DNA of 20,402 nt from assembly GCA_002382085.1 (NCBI GenBank), contig DFZK01000008.1, forward strand, positions 1 to 20,402, in the 5' to 3' direction. Shown here one piece after another: positions 7,840 through 14,642 of this stretch (position 1 is the stretch's first letter; every line of letters begins with the position of its first letter). The stretch comes from Sulfurospirillum sp. UBA4058. GTDB taxonomy: Bacteria > Campylobacterota > Campylobacteria > Campylobacterales > Sulfurospirillaceae. A program made the position numbers and the translations under genes. Below the pieces are notes generated by a model. The model was not told the origin of the DNA and made no database searches. It saw nothing but the letters and a program-made list of their open reading frames with translations.

Positions 7840-8981
7840 TTACGCCTTGCGTACTCGTCGTACCCAAATTGACTTGTCACTTCATAGCGCCCATCTTTAT
7901 GAAGAACCGCAAGATCAGGAAGTTTGACACCATTAAACGTCGTGTTTTTGACGATGGTATAGTGGATCATATCTTCAAAAATGAGTTTATCGCCAATCTT
8001 CAGTGGCGCATCAAAACTGTAATCACCCATGATGTCACCTGCCAAGCATGTTGGACCTCCAAGTCGGTACAGGTACGGTTTTTCACCGACCTCTCCCGCA
8101 CCTCGGATCGCCGCACGGTACGGCATGGCTAACGTGTCAGGCATATGCGCTTCGGCGGAGATGTCCAAGATGGCGATGTCCATGCCATTGTGCACAATGT
8201 CTAAAACACTTGCCACGAGTGGGCCTGTTTGCCATCCTACCGCTTCACCCGGTTCCAAATAAACCGTAATGTTGTTGTAGCGCTCGCGAAAATCTTTGAT
8301 CAACGCGATCAGTTTTTCCACATCGTAATCCTTACGCGTGATGTGATGACCTCCGCCAAAGTTGATCCATTTCATGCGAGGGATCAAATCGCCAAAGCGC
8401 GCTTCAAACCCTTTTAAAACCTCTTCTAAGGCACTTGCGTCTTGCTCACACAGCGCGTGAAAATGAAGCCCTTCGATGCCTTCAAGTTTGTCGTATTGCA
8501 TATTTTCTTTGGTGATGCCCAAACGGCTGTAAAGACCGCAAGGGTTATAAAGATCGACTGGGCTGGAAGAGACTTCAGGATTGAGGCGCAAACCGCAACT
8601 CGTTTTTCCAAGTGCTTTAGCTTTGTATTTTTCCCATTGATTAAACGAGTTAAAGATGAGATGGTCGCTTAAAGCGATGACCTCATCGATGTCTCCTTCT
8701 TTGTACGCAGGCGAATAGGTACACACCGAGCCTTTGAAAAACTCGCGCGCAAATTTGGCTTCATGCAATCCACTACAGGTACAGCCACTCAAATAGCGAT
8801 CCACAAGTGGTGCTAGAGCTTTAAACGCAAACCCTTTAAGGGCTAAAAGAATCGTCGCCCCTGAGCATTCGCTTACCTCTTTTAAAAGCTTCAAATTTTC
8901 CTCTAAAAGTGCCTCTTCGCAGACGTATGCGGGGGTTTGAATCTGTTCGATGATTGTTTCTATTTTGCTTCGTTTTTCCAC
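7836..8981 (-). CDS. nspC: Carboxynorspermidine/carboxyspermidine decarboxylase
   Basis: A cytoplasmic PLP enzyme of the alanine-racemase-fold decarboxylase family that removes CO2 from carboxy(nor)spermidine, the last step of the aspartate-semialdehyde route to spermidine used by Campylobacter. The 381 residues match the family. The PLP lysine is Lys49 in LALKGFA. The glycine loop is in WINFGGGHHI (GGGHH 209-213), YLEPGEA is at 241-247, and GGPTCLAGD (308-316) supplies the active-site cysteine and aspartate. The start is a GTG at 8981 with GGGAGA about 7 bases upstream; the first residues (EKRSKIETI) lead straight into the domain. The partner dehydrogenase is on the same strand at 12501-13715 but separated by three genes. 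The 3' end runs into the phosphonate permease gene from the other side. Confidence 0.95.
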   Translation of the reverse strand: MEKRSKIETIIEQIQTPAYVCEEALLEENLKLLKEVSECSGATILLALKGFAFKALAPLVDRYLSGCTCSGLHEAKFAREFFKGSVCTYSPAYKEGDIDEVIALSDHLIFNSFNQWEKYKAKALGKTSCGLRLNPEVSSSPVDLYNPCGLYSRLGITKENMQYDKLEGIEGLHFHALCEQDASALEEVLKGFEARFGDLIPRMKWINFGGGHHITRKDYDVEKLIALIKDFRERYNNITVYLEPGEAVGWQTGPLVASVLDIVHNGMDIAILDISAEAHMPDTLAMPYRAAIRGAGEVGEKPYLYRLGGPTCLAGDIMGDYSFDAPLKIGDKLIFEDMIHYTIVKNTTFNGVKLPDLAVLHKDGRYEVTSQFGYDEYARRN

Positions 8982-9112
8982 GGCGTTTCTCCCAAAATAT
9001 CTTCATTTAATGTAACATTTTTCCTCTTAATAAAGCCCTATATCTTTTTCAGAGCAAAATTCAGGCACAATTACGTTATTAAAAATACCGATACAAAAGA
9101 GAAGGAAATATA
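8982..9112. promoter_or_regulatory. Divergent promoter region, nspC / chemoreceptor
   Basis: These 131 AT-rich bases separate two genes that point away from each other and must hold both promoters. The chemoreceptor gene has a strong site, GAGAAGGAAAT, ending just before its ATG. CACAAT near 9066 and the CCGATA at about 9088 are only weak -10 candidates (sigma-70 and sigma-28 style respectively). No convincing -35 or operator is visible. Confidence 0.4.
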
Positions 9113-11239
9113 ATGAATGCTTTAAGTATTCGCGTCAAAACGCTGATGCTTTTTATTGCAGGAATATTCTTTGTTGCGGCAAGTTCCCTATGCGTCACGA
9201 TCTATAAGTCTAACGCATTGGCAAAAGCTCAAGTCGCCGACGAACAAGAATTGATCTTGGAAACCAATAAAAACGAACTCAAGGCCTATACGATGATGGC
9301 GGAAAAGGCCATCGATGCCTTTTACAAAGCCTCCTCTTCGCAAGAGCAGATTGCCGCCAAAATTAAAAACGACGCCTTGACGTTCAAAAAAATTTTAGAC
9401 GACATGTACAAAAATAACAAAGACAAGCTTTCCAAAGAAGAGCTTCGCACGATGCTCCTAAGCTTGATCGAGGGATACCGCTACAACAACGACGTGGGGT
9501 ATTTTTACGCTTATACGACGGAGGGCATTAACGTCGTTCATCCGATCAATAAAGCGTTGGTCGGGAAAAATTTGATCGAGATGAAAGATAAAGAGGGAAA
9601 CCTCGTCATCAAAGACTTGATTAAAGCCGCCAAAGAGGGAAGCGGCGTCACGCGTTTTATCTGGCCGCATCCGATCAGCAAAAAAGACGAACCCAAACTT
9701 TCGTACAATTTTTATTACGAGCCGCTTGATATCGTTATCGGAACGGGTGACTACGCTTCGGACATTAAGGCCTATTTTCAAACGCAAGCGATTAAGCTCT
9801 TGCAAGAGCTTCGCTATGCGGGAGACGGCTATTTTTACGGTATTCAAAAAACCGATAAAGGCTACGCTTACGCGTTTCACGGTGTCAATCATGACTGGAT
9901 CGGCAAAGAGATTCCGATCGACGGGAAAGATTCTCAAGGGCGACCTTTTCGAAAACAAATCATCGAAGGAGCGACGGGATCGAAAGACGGAGCGTTTATT
10001 ACGTACAACTTTATGAATCCGGAGACCAACAAAGACGAACCCAAACTGACGTACGCTAGGTACTATAAAGAGTGGGATTGGATCTTGGTTTCGGGCGTTT
10101 ACATCGGTCACATCGACACGCACGTCGCACAAAAGAGCGATAAAATCAACGCCAACATCAACTCTATGATCTCCGATACGATCGTTCTTGGAAGTTTGAT
10201 GGCAGTGATAGCGATTGCGTGCATCTATTTTCTCATTAACTCCTTGATCGCCACGCCTCTTGTCAATCTCAAAACGACCGCCAATAACTTGGCTTCGGGA
10301 GACGGCGATTTGACCAAACAACTCGAAGTCAAACACCGTGACGAGATCGGCGAAGCCTCTTTGGAAATCAACCATTTCATCGAAAAAGTACGCTCCACCA
10401 TCGCACTGGCTAAAAATACGAGTAGCGAAAACGCTTCCATCGCGCACGAACTCTCCGCAACGACCTTACAAGTCGGAAAACGCGTCGAAGAATCGTCGCT
10501 GATTATCGCCCAAGCGACCGACATGTCAAGCGCAACCAAAAAAGAGATCGTCAACTCCGTCCATGAAGCAAAAACGTCCAAGGAAGAGATCGTCAAAGCA
10601 AACCTTGAGCTTCAAGACGCACGCGGATTTATCCAAAACTTGGGAGATCGCGTGGAAAACAGTGCGGTGACCGAGATGGAACTCGCAAGCAAAATTCAAC
10701 AACTTAGTTCCGACGCCGAGCAAGTCAAAAGCATTTTAACCGTTATCAGCGATATTGCCGACCAAACCAATCTTTTAGCCCTTAACGCCGCCATCGAAGC
10801 GGCACGCGCGGGTGAACACGGACGCGGTTTTGCGGTCGTCGCCGATGAAGTACGAAAACTTGCCGAACGAACGCAAAAAAGTCTTTTGGAGATCAACGCG
10901 ACGATTAACGTCATCGTTCAAGCGATTAACGACAGCAGCGAACAGATGAATCGCAACTCTAAAGAGATCCAAGAGCTTAACAGTGTTGCAAGCGACGTCG
11001 AAGCCAAAATCAACCAAACGGTCGAGCGTATGAACACGGCAACCCGCCTCAACGAAAAAACGGTCAACGACTACATCCGCACCGGCGAGCAAATCGACAC
11101 CATCGTCACGAAAATCGAAGAGATTAACACGCTTGCCAACCAAAACACGCGAAGCGTCGAAGAGATCGCAGGTGCAAGCGAACACCTCAATGACCTCACC
11201 GAAAAGCTCAATACGATTTTAAGTAAATTTAGAACCTAA
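9113..11239 (+). CDS. Methyl-accepting chemotaxis protein with double Cache sensor
   Basis: A 708-residue inner-membrane chemoreceptor. The first span covers about residues 9-30. A periplasmic sensor of about 320 residues contains two similar Cache lobes: GYFYAYTTEGINVVHP with a downstream DEPKLSYNFYYEPLDI, and GYFYGIQKTDKGYAYAFHG with DEPKLTYARYYKEWDW. A second span (about 355-379) is followed by a HAMP domain (PLVNLKTTANNLASG to IEKVR). A long coiled-coil signalling domain follows, with the conserved hairpin tip IADQTNLLALNAAIEAARAG near residue 550. There is no CheR/CheB-docking pentapeptide at the C-terminus. The ATG is supported by a strong ribosome site. Ligand unknown: Cache pairs of this type commonly sense small carboxylates or amino acids. 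Lying next to nspC and close to the 2-AEP operon does not establish a link to either. Confidence 0.95.
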   Translation: MNALSIRVKTLMLFIAGIFFVAASSLCVTIYKSNALAKAQVADEQELILETNKNELKAYTMMAEKAIDAFYKASSSQEQIAAKIKNDALTFKKILDDMYKNNKDKLSKEELRTMLLSLIEGYRYNNDVGYFYAYTTEGINVVHPINKALVGKNLIEMKDKEGNLVIKDLIKAAKEGSGVTRFIWPHPISKKDEPKLSYNFYYEPLDIVIGTGDYASDIKAYFQTQAIKLLQELRYAGDGYFYGIQKTDKGYAYAFHGVNHDWIGKEIPIDGKDSQGRPFRKQIIEGATGSKDGAFITYNFMNPETNKDEPKLTYARYYKEWDWILVSGVYIGHIDTHVAQKSDKINANINSMISDTIVLGSLMAVIAIACIYFLINSLIATPLVNLKTTANNLASGDGDLTKQLEVKHRDEIGEASLEINHFIEKVRSTIALAKNTSSENASIAHELSATTLQVGKRVEESSLIIAQATDMSSATKKEIVNSVHEAKTSKEEIVKANLELQDARGFIQNLGDRVENSAVTEMELASKIQQLSSDAEQVKSILTVISDIADQTNLLALNAAIEAARAGEHGRGFAVVADEVRKLAERTQKSLLEINATINVIVQAINDSSEQMNRNSKEIQELNSVASDVEAKINQTVERMNTATRLNEKTVNDYIRTGEQIDTIVTKIEEINTLANQNTRSVEEIAGASEHLNDLTEKLNTILSKFRT

Positions 11240-11241
11240 AA

Positions 11242-11266
11242 AAAGGTCTCCTTTACGGAGGCCTTT
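11242..11266. terminator. Bidirectional rho-independent terminator
   Basis: AAAGGTCTCC (11242-11251) pairs with GGAGGCCTTT (11257-11266) in a 10-bp stem containing one G-T wobble, with a 5-base loop. On the minus strand it is followed by a run of seven T, an excellent terminator for the SDR gene, whose stop codon (11265-11267) lies inside the stem. On the plus strand it sits 2 bases after the chemoreceptor stop with a weaker T-tail. Confidence 0.88.
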
Positions 11267-12092
11267 ACTCTCCCGCTTTTCGTGCTACGTAATCCATCAA
11301 TCGGGTAGGGAAAATACGCTTTAATACCGCAAAAAGCTTCGTAGGAAACGTTACGCCGTAGCGTGCTTTGGGGTGCTTGGCTTCGATGGTACGCACCAAA
11401 ACTTCTAAAACCGCCTCCGTGCCCAAGGTAAAAGGCGTATCGCCCGTTTTTTGAAGACGTTCTAGCGTTTTAGCATAAACCTCTTTATGGGCGGAGCGTT
11501 CGTAGTCGATGTTTTGCAAAAATTTTGCTAAAGCGTTTTTGCGAAAATTACTTCGAATCGGTCCCGGCTCAATCAGTACAACATCCACGCCGCTACCTTT
11601 GAGCTCCAAGCGCATCGTATCCGCAAAGCCTTCGATCGCAAATTTGGAAGCATTGTATGCCCCTCGATAGCTCATCGCGACAAACCCTAAGATGGAACTG
11701 TTGAAAACGATACGTCCGCTTTTTTGCGCGCGCATATAGGGAAGCACAAGATTGGTAAGTTCTAACGTACCGAAGACGTTGGTTTCAAACTGCTCTCTCA
11801 AAACATCGCGCTTGAGATCTTCTACGGCTCCGGGTTGTCCGTAAGCGGCATTATTGAAAAGCACGTCGATACGCCCGTTTGTTTGCGAGAGCATCCACGC
11901 CAAAGCGACATGCAAGCTTTGCGAATCGCACAAATCGAGTCTGAATGCATTCAGCCCTTCCGTGTTCAGACGAATAACGTCCGCTTCGTTGCGGCATGTC
12001 GCAAAAACGTCGTAGCCGAGTTTTTTCAGTCCGTGTGCACACGTATAACCGATACCGCTCGAACAGCCTGTGATCAGAATCGTTTGAGCCAT
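11265..12092 (-). CDS. Short-chain dehydrogenase/reductase (SDR family)
   Basis: A classical NAD(P)-dependent SDR oxidoreductase of 275 residues from the ATG at 12092. In that numbering the Rossmann glycine motif TGCSSGIG is at about 8-15, NNAAYG at 80-85, and the catalytic triad is the serine in FNSSILG with Tyr146 and Lys150 of YNASK. A CR pair after the second strand (FATCRNE) would favour NADPH. The C-terminal extension (KARYGVTFPTKLFAVLKRIFP) is basic and hydrophobic, as in SDRs acting on lipidic or retinol-like substrates. The substrate cannot be told from sequence. The start ATG overlaps the DsrE-like stop by one base (TGATG), so translation is probably coupled. A GTG one codon earlier is an alternative start. 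It is the last gene of a minus-strand group that ends at a strong terminator. Confidence 0.9.
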   Translation of the reverse strand: MAQTILITGCSSGIGYTCAHGLKKLGYDVFATCRNEADVIRLNTEGLNAFRLDLCDSQSLHVALAWMLSQTNGRIDVLFNNAAYGQPGAVEDLKRDVLREQFETNVFGTLELTNLVLPYMRAQKSGRIVFNSSILGFVAMSYRGAYNASKFAIEGFADTMRLELKGSGVDVVLIEPGPIRSNFRKNALAKFLQNIDYERSAHKEVYAKTLERLQKTGDTPFTLGTEAVLEVLVRTIEAKHPKARYGVTFPTKLFAVLKRIFPTRLMDYVARKAGE

Positions 12093-12430
12093 CACACGCT
12101 CACGACGGTTTCGCCGGAGTTGATCCAGTCGCTGAGCAACTCACCCGTATAATAAACGCTCACGCCGCAGCTTTCCAAAGACGACGTCACGTTCATCGTA
12201 TCGGCGCATTTGAGGCAGGCGATCATTTTCACGCCGTCTCGTACCATCATTGCAACTTTGGCTCTCACTTCTTCGTCTTCGGCAATCAAACGTTGCGAAG
12301 CTCCCCAAACGAGCACTTCCACTTCGTCCATCCAGCCTTTTAAAACGGCATTGTGCGCATAAAGGCAGACCATATTCATTGCGGTTTCTTTCGTGTCGGT
12401 CGTCCAGAGAATTTTTGCTTTTCGTGACAT
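12092..12430 (-). CDS. DsrE-family small protein
   Basis: A 112-residue soluble protein with the alternating strand/helix pattern of the DsrE/DsrF-like family: KILWTTDTKETAMNMV, EVLVWGASQRLIAED, KMIACLKCAD, VSVYYTGELLSDW. These small cytoplasmic proteins handle sulfur as persulfide carriers, or act in unknown ways as single-domain homologues. Three cysteines are present: Cys72 and Cys75 (CLKC) and Cys88. Cys75 or Cys88 could be the reactive position, but I cannot place it with certainty. The ATG at 12430 has AAGGA 6 bases upstream, and that site directly abuts the TTACATGTAA palindrome at 12440-12449. The gene lies between the carboxyspermidine dehydrogenase and SDR genes on the same strand. 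Its physiological partner is unknown. Confidence 0.85.
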   Translation of the reverse strand: MSRKAKILWTTDTKETAMNMVCLYAHNAVLKGWMDEVEVLVWGASQRLIAEDEEVRAKVAMMVRDGVKMIACLKCADTMNVTSSLESCGVSVYYTGELLSDWINSGETVVSV

Positions 12431-12439
12431 GATGTTCCT

Positions 12440-12449
12440 TTACATGTAA
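12440..12449. promoter_or_regulatory. TTACATGTAA palindrome adjoining the DsrE-like ribosome site
   Basis: A perfect palindrome (the wider match CTTTACATGTAAAG extends it to 14 bases) touches the AAGGA ribosome site of the DsrE-like gene. A bound protein, or the RNA hairpin itself, could affect initiation. A second copy lies 33 bases away at 12473. The regulatory role is inferred. Confidence 0.45.
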
Positions 12450-12462
12450 AGAAAGAAGGAGT

Positions 12463-12491
12463 CCAAGAACCTTTACATGTAAGGCTCTTGG
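12463..12491 (-). other. Intercistronic stem-loop containing TTACATGTAA
   Basis: CCAAGA-A-CCTT (12463-12473) pairs with AAGG-C-TCTTGG (12481-12491). On the minus strand this is an unbroken 11-bp stem including one G-U pair, while on the plus strand it has an A-C mismatch, so it is built for a minus-strand transcript. The loop is TACATGT. It starts about 10 bases after the carboxyspermidine dehydrogenase stop and is followed by a pyrimidine-rich but not pure T stretch. It may be an attenuator or a weak terminator. Confidence 0.65.
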
Positions 12492-12500
12492 AAGAAGCAT

Positions 12501-13715
12501 TTAGTTGACTTCGTAAGTCTCGTCGGGTTTCATTTCGATGATTTTCCACGGAAGCCCTTGAACGTTAAGCTCGTCCATAAACGGCTTGGCGTCGAACTGT
12601 TCCATATTGAAAACGCCTTTTCCGCTCCATTTGCCCTCAAGCATCAGTTTTGCTCCGATCATCGCGGGTACGCCCGTAGTATAACTGACCGCTTGCGCGC
12701 CCGTCTCACGGTAACACGCTTGATGATCGCAGACGTTATAAATATAAACTTTGCGCTTTTGTCCGTCTTTGAGGCCTTCAAATACACAACCGATGTTCGT
12801 AAAACCGACCGTTCGAGGACCAAGGCTTGCAGGGTCTGGAAGCAAGGTTTTCAAAAATTCCATCGGAACGATTTTCATGCCTTTGTGTTCGACTTCGTCG
12901 ATGCGAAGCATACCGACGTTTTCCAAACATTTCATATGCGTGAGGTAACTCTGACCGAACGTCATAAAGAATCGGATACGCTTTAAACCTTTGATATTTT
13001 GGCAAAGCGATTCTAGCTCTTCATGGTAAAGAAGGTAACTGTCTTTAGGTCCGACTTCAGGGTAATCCCACACCATTTTAATCGCCATCGGCTCGGTTTC
13101 GATCCATTTTCCCTCTTCCCAGTAACGTCCTTTGGAGCTCACTTCGCGAAGGTTGATCTCGGGATTAAAGTTGGTGGCAAACGCATAACCGTGATCGCCC
13201 GCGTTGCAGTCTAAAATATCGATACTCTCGATGCTGTCAAAAAGATACTGCTGTGCGTAAGCGCAAAAAACGTTCGTCACGCCCGGATCAAATCCGCTAC
13301 CCAAAAGCGCCATAATGCCCGCATCTTTAAACGCCGTGTCTCTTGCCCATTGCTCTTTGTACTCAAATTTGGCAAGATCGGGATGTTCGTAATTGGCGGT
13401 GTCAAGGTAATGCACGCCCGTTTTCACGCACGCGTCCATGATGGTTAAGTCTTGATAAGGAAGCGCGATGTTTAAAACCATTTGAGGTTTAACGTGATGA
13501 ATGAGTGCGACCAATGCGTCCACGTCGTCCGCGTCGATCGCCGCGGTTTCGATGTTTACATGTAAAGACTCTTTGATCTCTTGAGCGATTTGATCGCATT
13601 TGGATTTCGTTCTGCTTGCCAAAACGATTTTTGAAAATACGCCGCTGTTCATTGCACATTTCTTGGTCACGACGCGACTCACGCCGCCCGCACCGATGAT
13701 GAGAACTGTTGCCAT
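12501..13715 (-). CDS. Carboxynorspermidine/carboxyspermidine dehydrogenase (saccharopine dehydrogenase family)
   Basis: A cytoplasmic Lys1-type reductase, 404 residues. In Campylobacter and Vibrio, enzymes of this family condense L-aspartate semialdehyde with putrescine (or diaminopropane) and reduce the imine with NADPH to carboxyspermidine (or carboxynorspermidine). The Rossmann motif is VLIIGAGGVSRVV (residues 4-16) with SRTKSKC after the second strand. LLGSGFDPGVTNVFCAYA and the NFNPEINLREVSSKGRYW segment are typical of this branch rather than of true saccharopine dehydrogenases. NspC, the enzyme for the next step, is encoded nearby on the same strand, which strongly supports the polyamine role over lysine metabolism. 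The ATG at 13715 has AAAGGAT upstream. A TTACATGTAA copy lies within the gene at 13556. It is the first gene of the dehydrogenase-DsrE-SDR group. Confidence 0.92.
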   Translation of the reverse strand: MATVLIIGAGGVSRVVTKKCAMNSGVFSKIVLASRTKSKCDQIAQEIKESLHVNIETAAIDADDVDALVALIHHVKPQMVLNIALPYQDLTIMDACVKTGVHYLDTANYEHPDLAKFEYKEQWARDTAFKDAGIMALLGSGFDPGVTNVFCAYAQQYLFDSIESIDILDCNAGDHGYAFATNFNPEINLREVSSKGRYWEEGKWIETEPMAIKMVWDYPEVGPKDSYLLYHEELESLCQNIKGLKRIRFFMTFGQSYLTHMKCLENVGMLRIDEVEHKGMKIVPMEFLKTLLPDPASLGPRTVGFTNIGCVFEGLKDGQKRKVYIYNVCDHQACYRETGAQAVSYTTGVPAMIGAKLMLEGKWSGKGVFNMEQFDAKPFMDELNVQGLPWKIIEMKPDETYEVN

Positions 13716-13774
13716 AGCTATCCTTTACGATTATTCTGAGGCTTCTTTAATAAGAGCTATTGAAAATAGCCATT

Positions 13775-13810
13775 ATCAAAAAAGCCTAATTGATTTTAGT
13801 CTTTTTTGAT
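13775..13810. terminator. Rho-independent terminator downstream of rdgB
   Basis: ATCAAAAAAG (13775-13784) pairs with CTTTTTTGAT (13801-13810), and inside it CTAA pairs with TTAG around a 6-base loop with one mismatch. The A- and T-rich arms let it work in both directions. It best serves the rdgB transcript, keeping it out of the carboxyspermidine dehydrogenase gene. The left arm can instead pair with AGGCTT at 13739-13744, so a switch between two structures is possible but unproven. Confidence 0.75.
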
Positions 13811-13819
13811 TACGTTTTT

Positions 13820-13930
13820 ATTTCACAAGAGTTCTTGCAAAACCCTAAACACGCCTTTAGAGCAAAGCTCCAAAGGCTTCGCTAACGCTGAATTTCCCTC
13901 GGCGGGAAGCCCGCGCACCCTTGGTGCTTT
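13820..13930. other. Intergenic block of consecutive inverted repeats
   Basis: Between rdgB and the terminator lie four hairpin-forming segments in about 110 bases: CAAGA/TCTTG (13826-13837), a 10-bp stem with one mismatch and an AAA loop at 13853-13877, GCGGG/CCCGC (13902-13914) and GCACC/GGTGC (13915-13927). No convincing reading frame crosses the block: minus-strand frames are stopped and lack a start. It could be the structured 3' UTR of rdgB, a small RNA, or a copy of a dispersed intergenic repeat. Confidence 0.5.
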
Positions 13931-13936
13931 CACTGC

Positions 13937-14536
13937 TTACAAAGTGACGTCTAAACTCTTAATGATGATATGTGCCAACTCTAACGCTTTCGCGCGATGC
14001 GAAAAGGCTTTTTTCACGCTTTCGTCCAGTTCGCCTAAGGTTTTATCGTACCCTTCGGGGATAAACATCGGATCGTATCCAAAGCCGTTGTTACCGCGTG
14101 CTTGCGCAATCGCCTCGCCGTGCATCCAGCCGTGCACGCAAAACTCGCCTTTGGCGCACACCCATGCAATCGCCGCCGTATAAAAAGCGGGCGTTTGATC
14201 GATACCCTTTTCTTTCAGCGTTTCAATCAGTTTCATAAGATTGTCTTTTGCGCTAGCTCCGACTCCGGCGTAGCGGGCACTGTAAATTCCGGGGATTCCG
14301 CCCAAAGCAGGCACGCTGATGCCGCTATCGTCGCTTAAGACGATCGCATCTTTATCATTCAGTCTTTCATACACCGCGCGTGCTTTAATGAGTGCGTTTT
14401 CTTTAAACGTCGTACCCGTCTCTTCGATCTCAAAAGGCTCGATGACGTCGCTGTACGCTAGCACTTCGTACTCGCCGATCCATGCTTGAAACTCTCGTAC
14501 TTTGCCTTGGTTGGACGTCGCTAAAATAATTCTCAA
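13937..14536 (-). CDS. rdgB: XTP/dITP diphosphatase (non-canonical purine NTP pyrophosphatase)
   Basis: A cytoplasmic housecleaning enzyme of the Ham1/RdgB family that hydrolyses ITP, dITP and XTP to monophosphates, keeping deaminated purines out of nucleic acids. The 199 residues are standard. Signatures run in order: ATSNQGKVREF (6-16, the nucleotide-binding SNxGK), EETGTTFKENA (38-48), VLSDDSGISVPALGG with the metal-binding aspartates at 69-70, GIYSARYAG, NNGFGYDPMFIP (149-160) and SHRAKAL (179-185). The start is a TTG at 14536, because AAGGAAG stands about 6 bases upstream and the second codon leads directly into the conserved RIILATSN strand. A TTACATGTAA palindrome lies at 14553-14562, just upstream of that ribosome site. 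A terminator follows at 13775-13810. Confidence 0.96.
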   Translation of the reverse strand: MRIILATSNQGKVREFQAWIGEYEVLAYSDVIEPFEIEETGTTFKENALIKARAVYERLNDKDAIVLSDDSGISVPALGGIPGIYSARYAGVGASAKDNLMKLIETLKEKGIDQTPAFYTAAIAWVCAKGEFCVHGWMHGEAIAQARGNNGFGYDPMFIPEGYDKTLGELDESVKKAFSHRAKALELAHIIIKSLDVTL

Positions 14537-14552
14537 ACCGTACTTCCTTATC

Positions 14553-14562
14553 TTACATGTAA
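14553..14562. promoter_or_regulatory. TTACATGTAA palindrome upstream of rdgB
   Basis: A perfect palindrome lies 16 bases upstream of the rdgB TTG start, next to its AAGGAAG ribosome site. The placement resembles that at 12440 before the DsrE-like gene. It is a possible operator or an mRNA hairpin; the function is inferred only from recurrence. Confidence 0.4.
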
Positions 14563-14642
14563 AGCGCGTTCATCTTCGTTTCCGAAGAATATGAACCGCG
14601 CCGAAAGAGAGTTGTTCTCAGTCTAGTTTACCCTTTTTTCGT

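Noticed and set aside
9065..9110. Sigma-28 (flagellar) promoter for the chemoreceptor
   Set aside because: CCGATA is present but no TAAA-type -35 stands at the right distance, so I do not call it.
12093..12095. GTG one codon upstream as the SDR start
   Set aside because: Possible, but the ATG at 12092 gives the common TGATG stop-start overlap; the difference is one residue.
13806..14183. 125-residue plus-strand frame opposite rdgB
   Set aside because: It lies mostly antisense to the well-conserved rdgB gene and crosses the hairpin block; no ribosome site or recognisable domain.
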